DNA of 5,094 bases from contig NZOA01000067.1 in the NCBI GenBank assembly GCA_002695115.1, positions 28,513-33,606 on the forward strand, written 5' to 3'. The DNA is from Planctomycetota bacterium. GTDB lineage: Bacteria; Planctomycetota; UBA8108. The notes under the pieces were generated by a model, which ran no database searches, was not told the origin of the DNA, and saw only the letters and a program-made list of their open reading frames with translations. Below are positions 4,493 to 5,094 of this stretch, piece by piece. The number at the start of each line of letters is the position of its first letter. Position 1 is the stretch's first letter. A program made the position numbers and the translations under genes.

Positions 4493-5094
4493 ATGATCAA
4501 AATCTACGATACGACCTTACGCGACGGCACCCAGGGTGAAGGAGTCTCCTTCTCAGGGCGGGACAAGTTGAAGATCCTGCGGCTGCTGGATGAGTTTTCC
4601 ATCGACTACGTCGAGGGAGGCTGGCCCGGCTCCAACCCCAAGGATATCGACTTCTTCAAGGCCGCCGCCGACCTTGATCTGCGCCATTCGAAGCTCGCCG
4701 CCTTCGGCAGCACCTGCCGGGCCGGCAGCGCCCCGGAAGATGACGCCAACCTGAAGGCGATCCTCGCGGTCGGCACGCCGGTGGTCACGATCTTCGGCAA
4801 GTCCTGGCATCTTCACGTTACCGAGGTTCTGAGAACCACCCCCGAAGAAAACCTCAGGATCATCCGGGACTCCGTCAGCTACCTGGTCTCCGAAAAACGT
4901 GAGGTCGTCTACGATGCTGAGCACTTCTTCGATGGCTACAAGGCGGATCCCGAGTACGCCCTGGAGACCCTCGCCGCCGCCCGGGAGGGAGGCGCGAGCT
5001 CTCTCGTACTCTGCGACACCAACGGCGGCTCCCTGCCCGCGGAGGTCGCAAAGACCGTGCGTGCCGCACGGGAGAAGATCAGCGACACAGAGAT
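4493..5094 (+). CDS. cimA: Citramalate synthase, N-terminal part
   Basis: The frame opens at ATG 4493 and runs off the window after 200 codons. The product belongs to the isopropylmalate/homocitrate/citramalate synthase family. It starts with IYDTTLRDGTQGEGVSFS (4-21, with R10 and metal ligand D11), followed by VEGGWPGSNPKD (about 41-52) and FGKSWHLHVTEVLRTTPEEN (about residues 102-121), then YDAEHFFDGYKADP and LCDTNGGSLP. EGGWPGSNP, FGKSW and DAEHFFDG are features of the CimA group rather than of LeuA, whose version is EAGFP. CimA joins pyruvate and acetyl-CoA to (R)-citramalate, which LeuC/LeuD/LeuB convert to 2-oxobutyrate for isoleucine. The HxH metal-binding motif would fall just past the window end. 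It is probably cotranscribed with leuA (49-base gap, no terminator) and so controlled by the upstream attenuator. Confidence 0.92.
   Translation, partial: MIKIYDTTLRDGTQGEGVSFSGRDKLKILRLLDEFSIDYVEGGWPGSNPKDIDFFKAAADLDLRHSKLAAFGSTCRAGSAPEDDANLKAILAVGTPVVTIFGKSWHLHVTEVLRTTPEENLRIIRDSVSYLVSEKREVVYDAEHFFDGYKADPEYALETLAAAREGGASSLVLCDTNGGSLPAEVAKTVRAAREKISDTE

Overview
The window is a GC-rich stretch of bacterial chromosome devoted to amino-acid biosynthesis. Every gene reads on the + strand. I cannot place the organism from this sequence alone. Strongly C/G-biased third codon positions, an E. coli-like P-protein and the order leuA-cimA would fit several GC-rich Gram-negative lineages (Desulfobacterota or Myxococcota type, or related candidate phyla), but that is only a suggestion. 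I see no mobile elements, CRISPR array, tRNA or rRNA.

Region 1 (1-2482) is the end of one operon. It holds the C-terminal 147 residues of a class IV (branched-chain type) aminotransferase. One base later comes a 678-residue multidomain protein: chorismate mutase, then prephenate dehydratase, ACT domain, a disordered linker, and a class I-beta DAHP synthase-like domain. The mutase, dehydratase and ACT parts keep their family signatures. The DAHP synthase-like domain keeps the fold signatures but has lost the metal ligands and the catalytic lysine loop, so it looks like a pseudoenzyme or a re-purposed domain.

Region 2 (2483-2856) is a 374-base gap that holds a complete transcription attenuator. 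In order it has a good sigma70-type promoter, a Shine-Dalgarno, a 47-codon leader ORF ending in a Leu/Ile-rich cluster (L-L-G-I-L-L-I), a 15-bp antiterminator hairpin whose 5' arm lies inside the last leader codons, and an overlapping 12-bp intrinsic terminator followed by 11 T's.

Region 3 (2857-5094) is the regulated operon: leuA (2-isopropylmalate synthase, complete, 528 aa), then cimA (citramalate synthase, first 200 codons, running off the window). LeuA commits carbon to leucine. CimA makes citramalate from pyruvate and acetyl-CoA for a threonine-independent route to isoleucine. A leader that counts both Leu and Ile codons fits this pair well. The aminotransferase upstream could perform the last step for Leu, Ile and Val, and perhaps for Phe made by the neighbouring P-protein.

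The two items most worth a second look are the leu/ile attenuator and the degenerate DAHP synthase-like domain fused to the P-protein.
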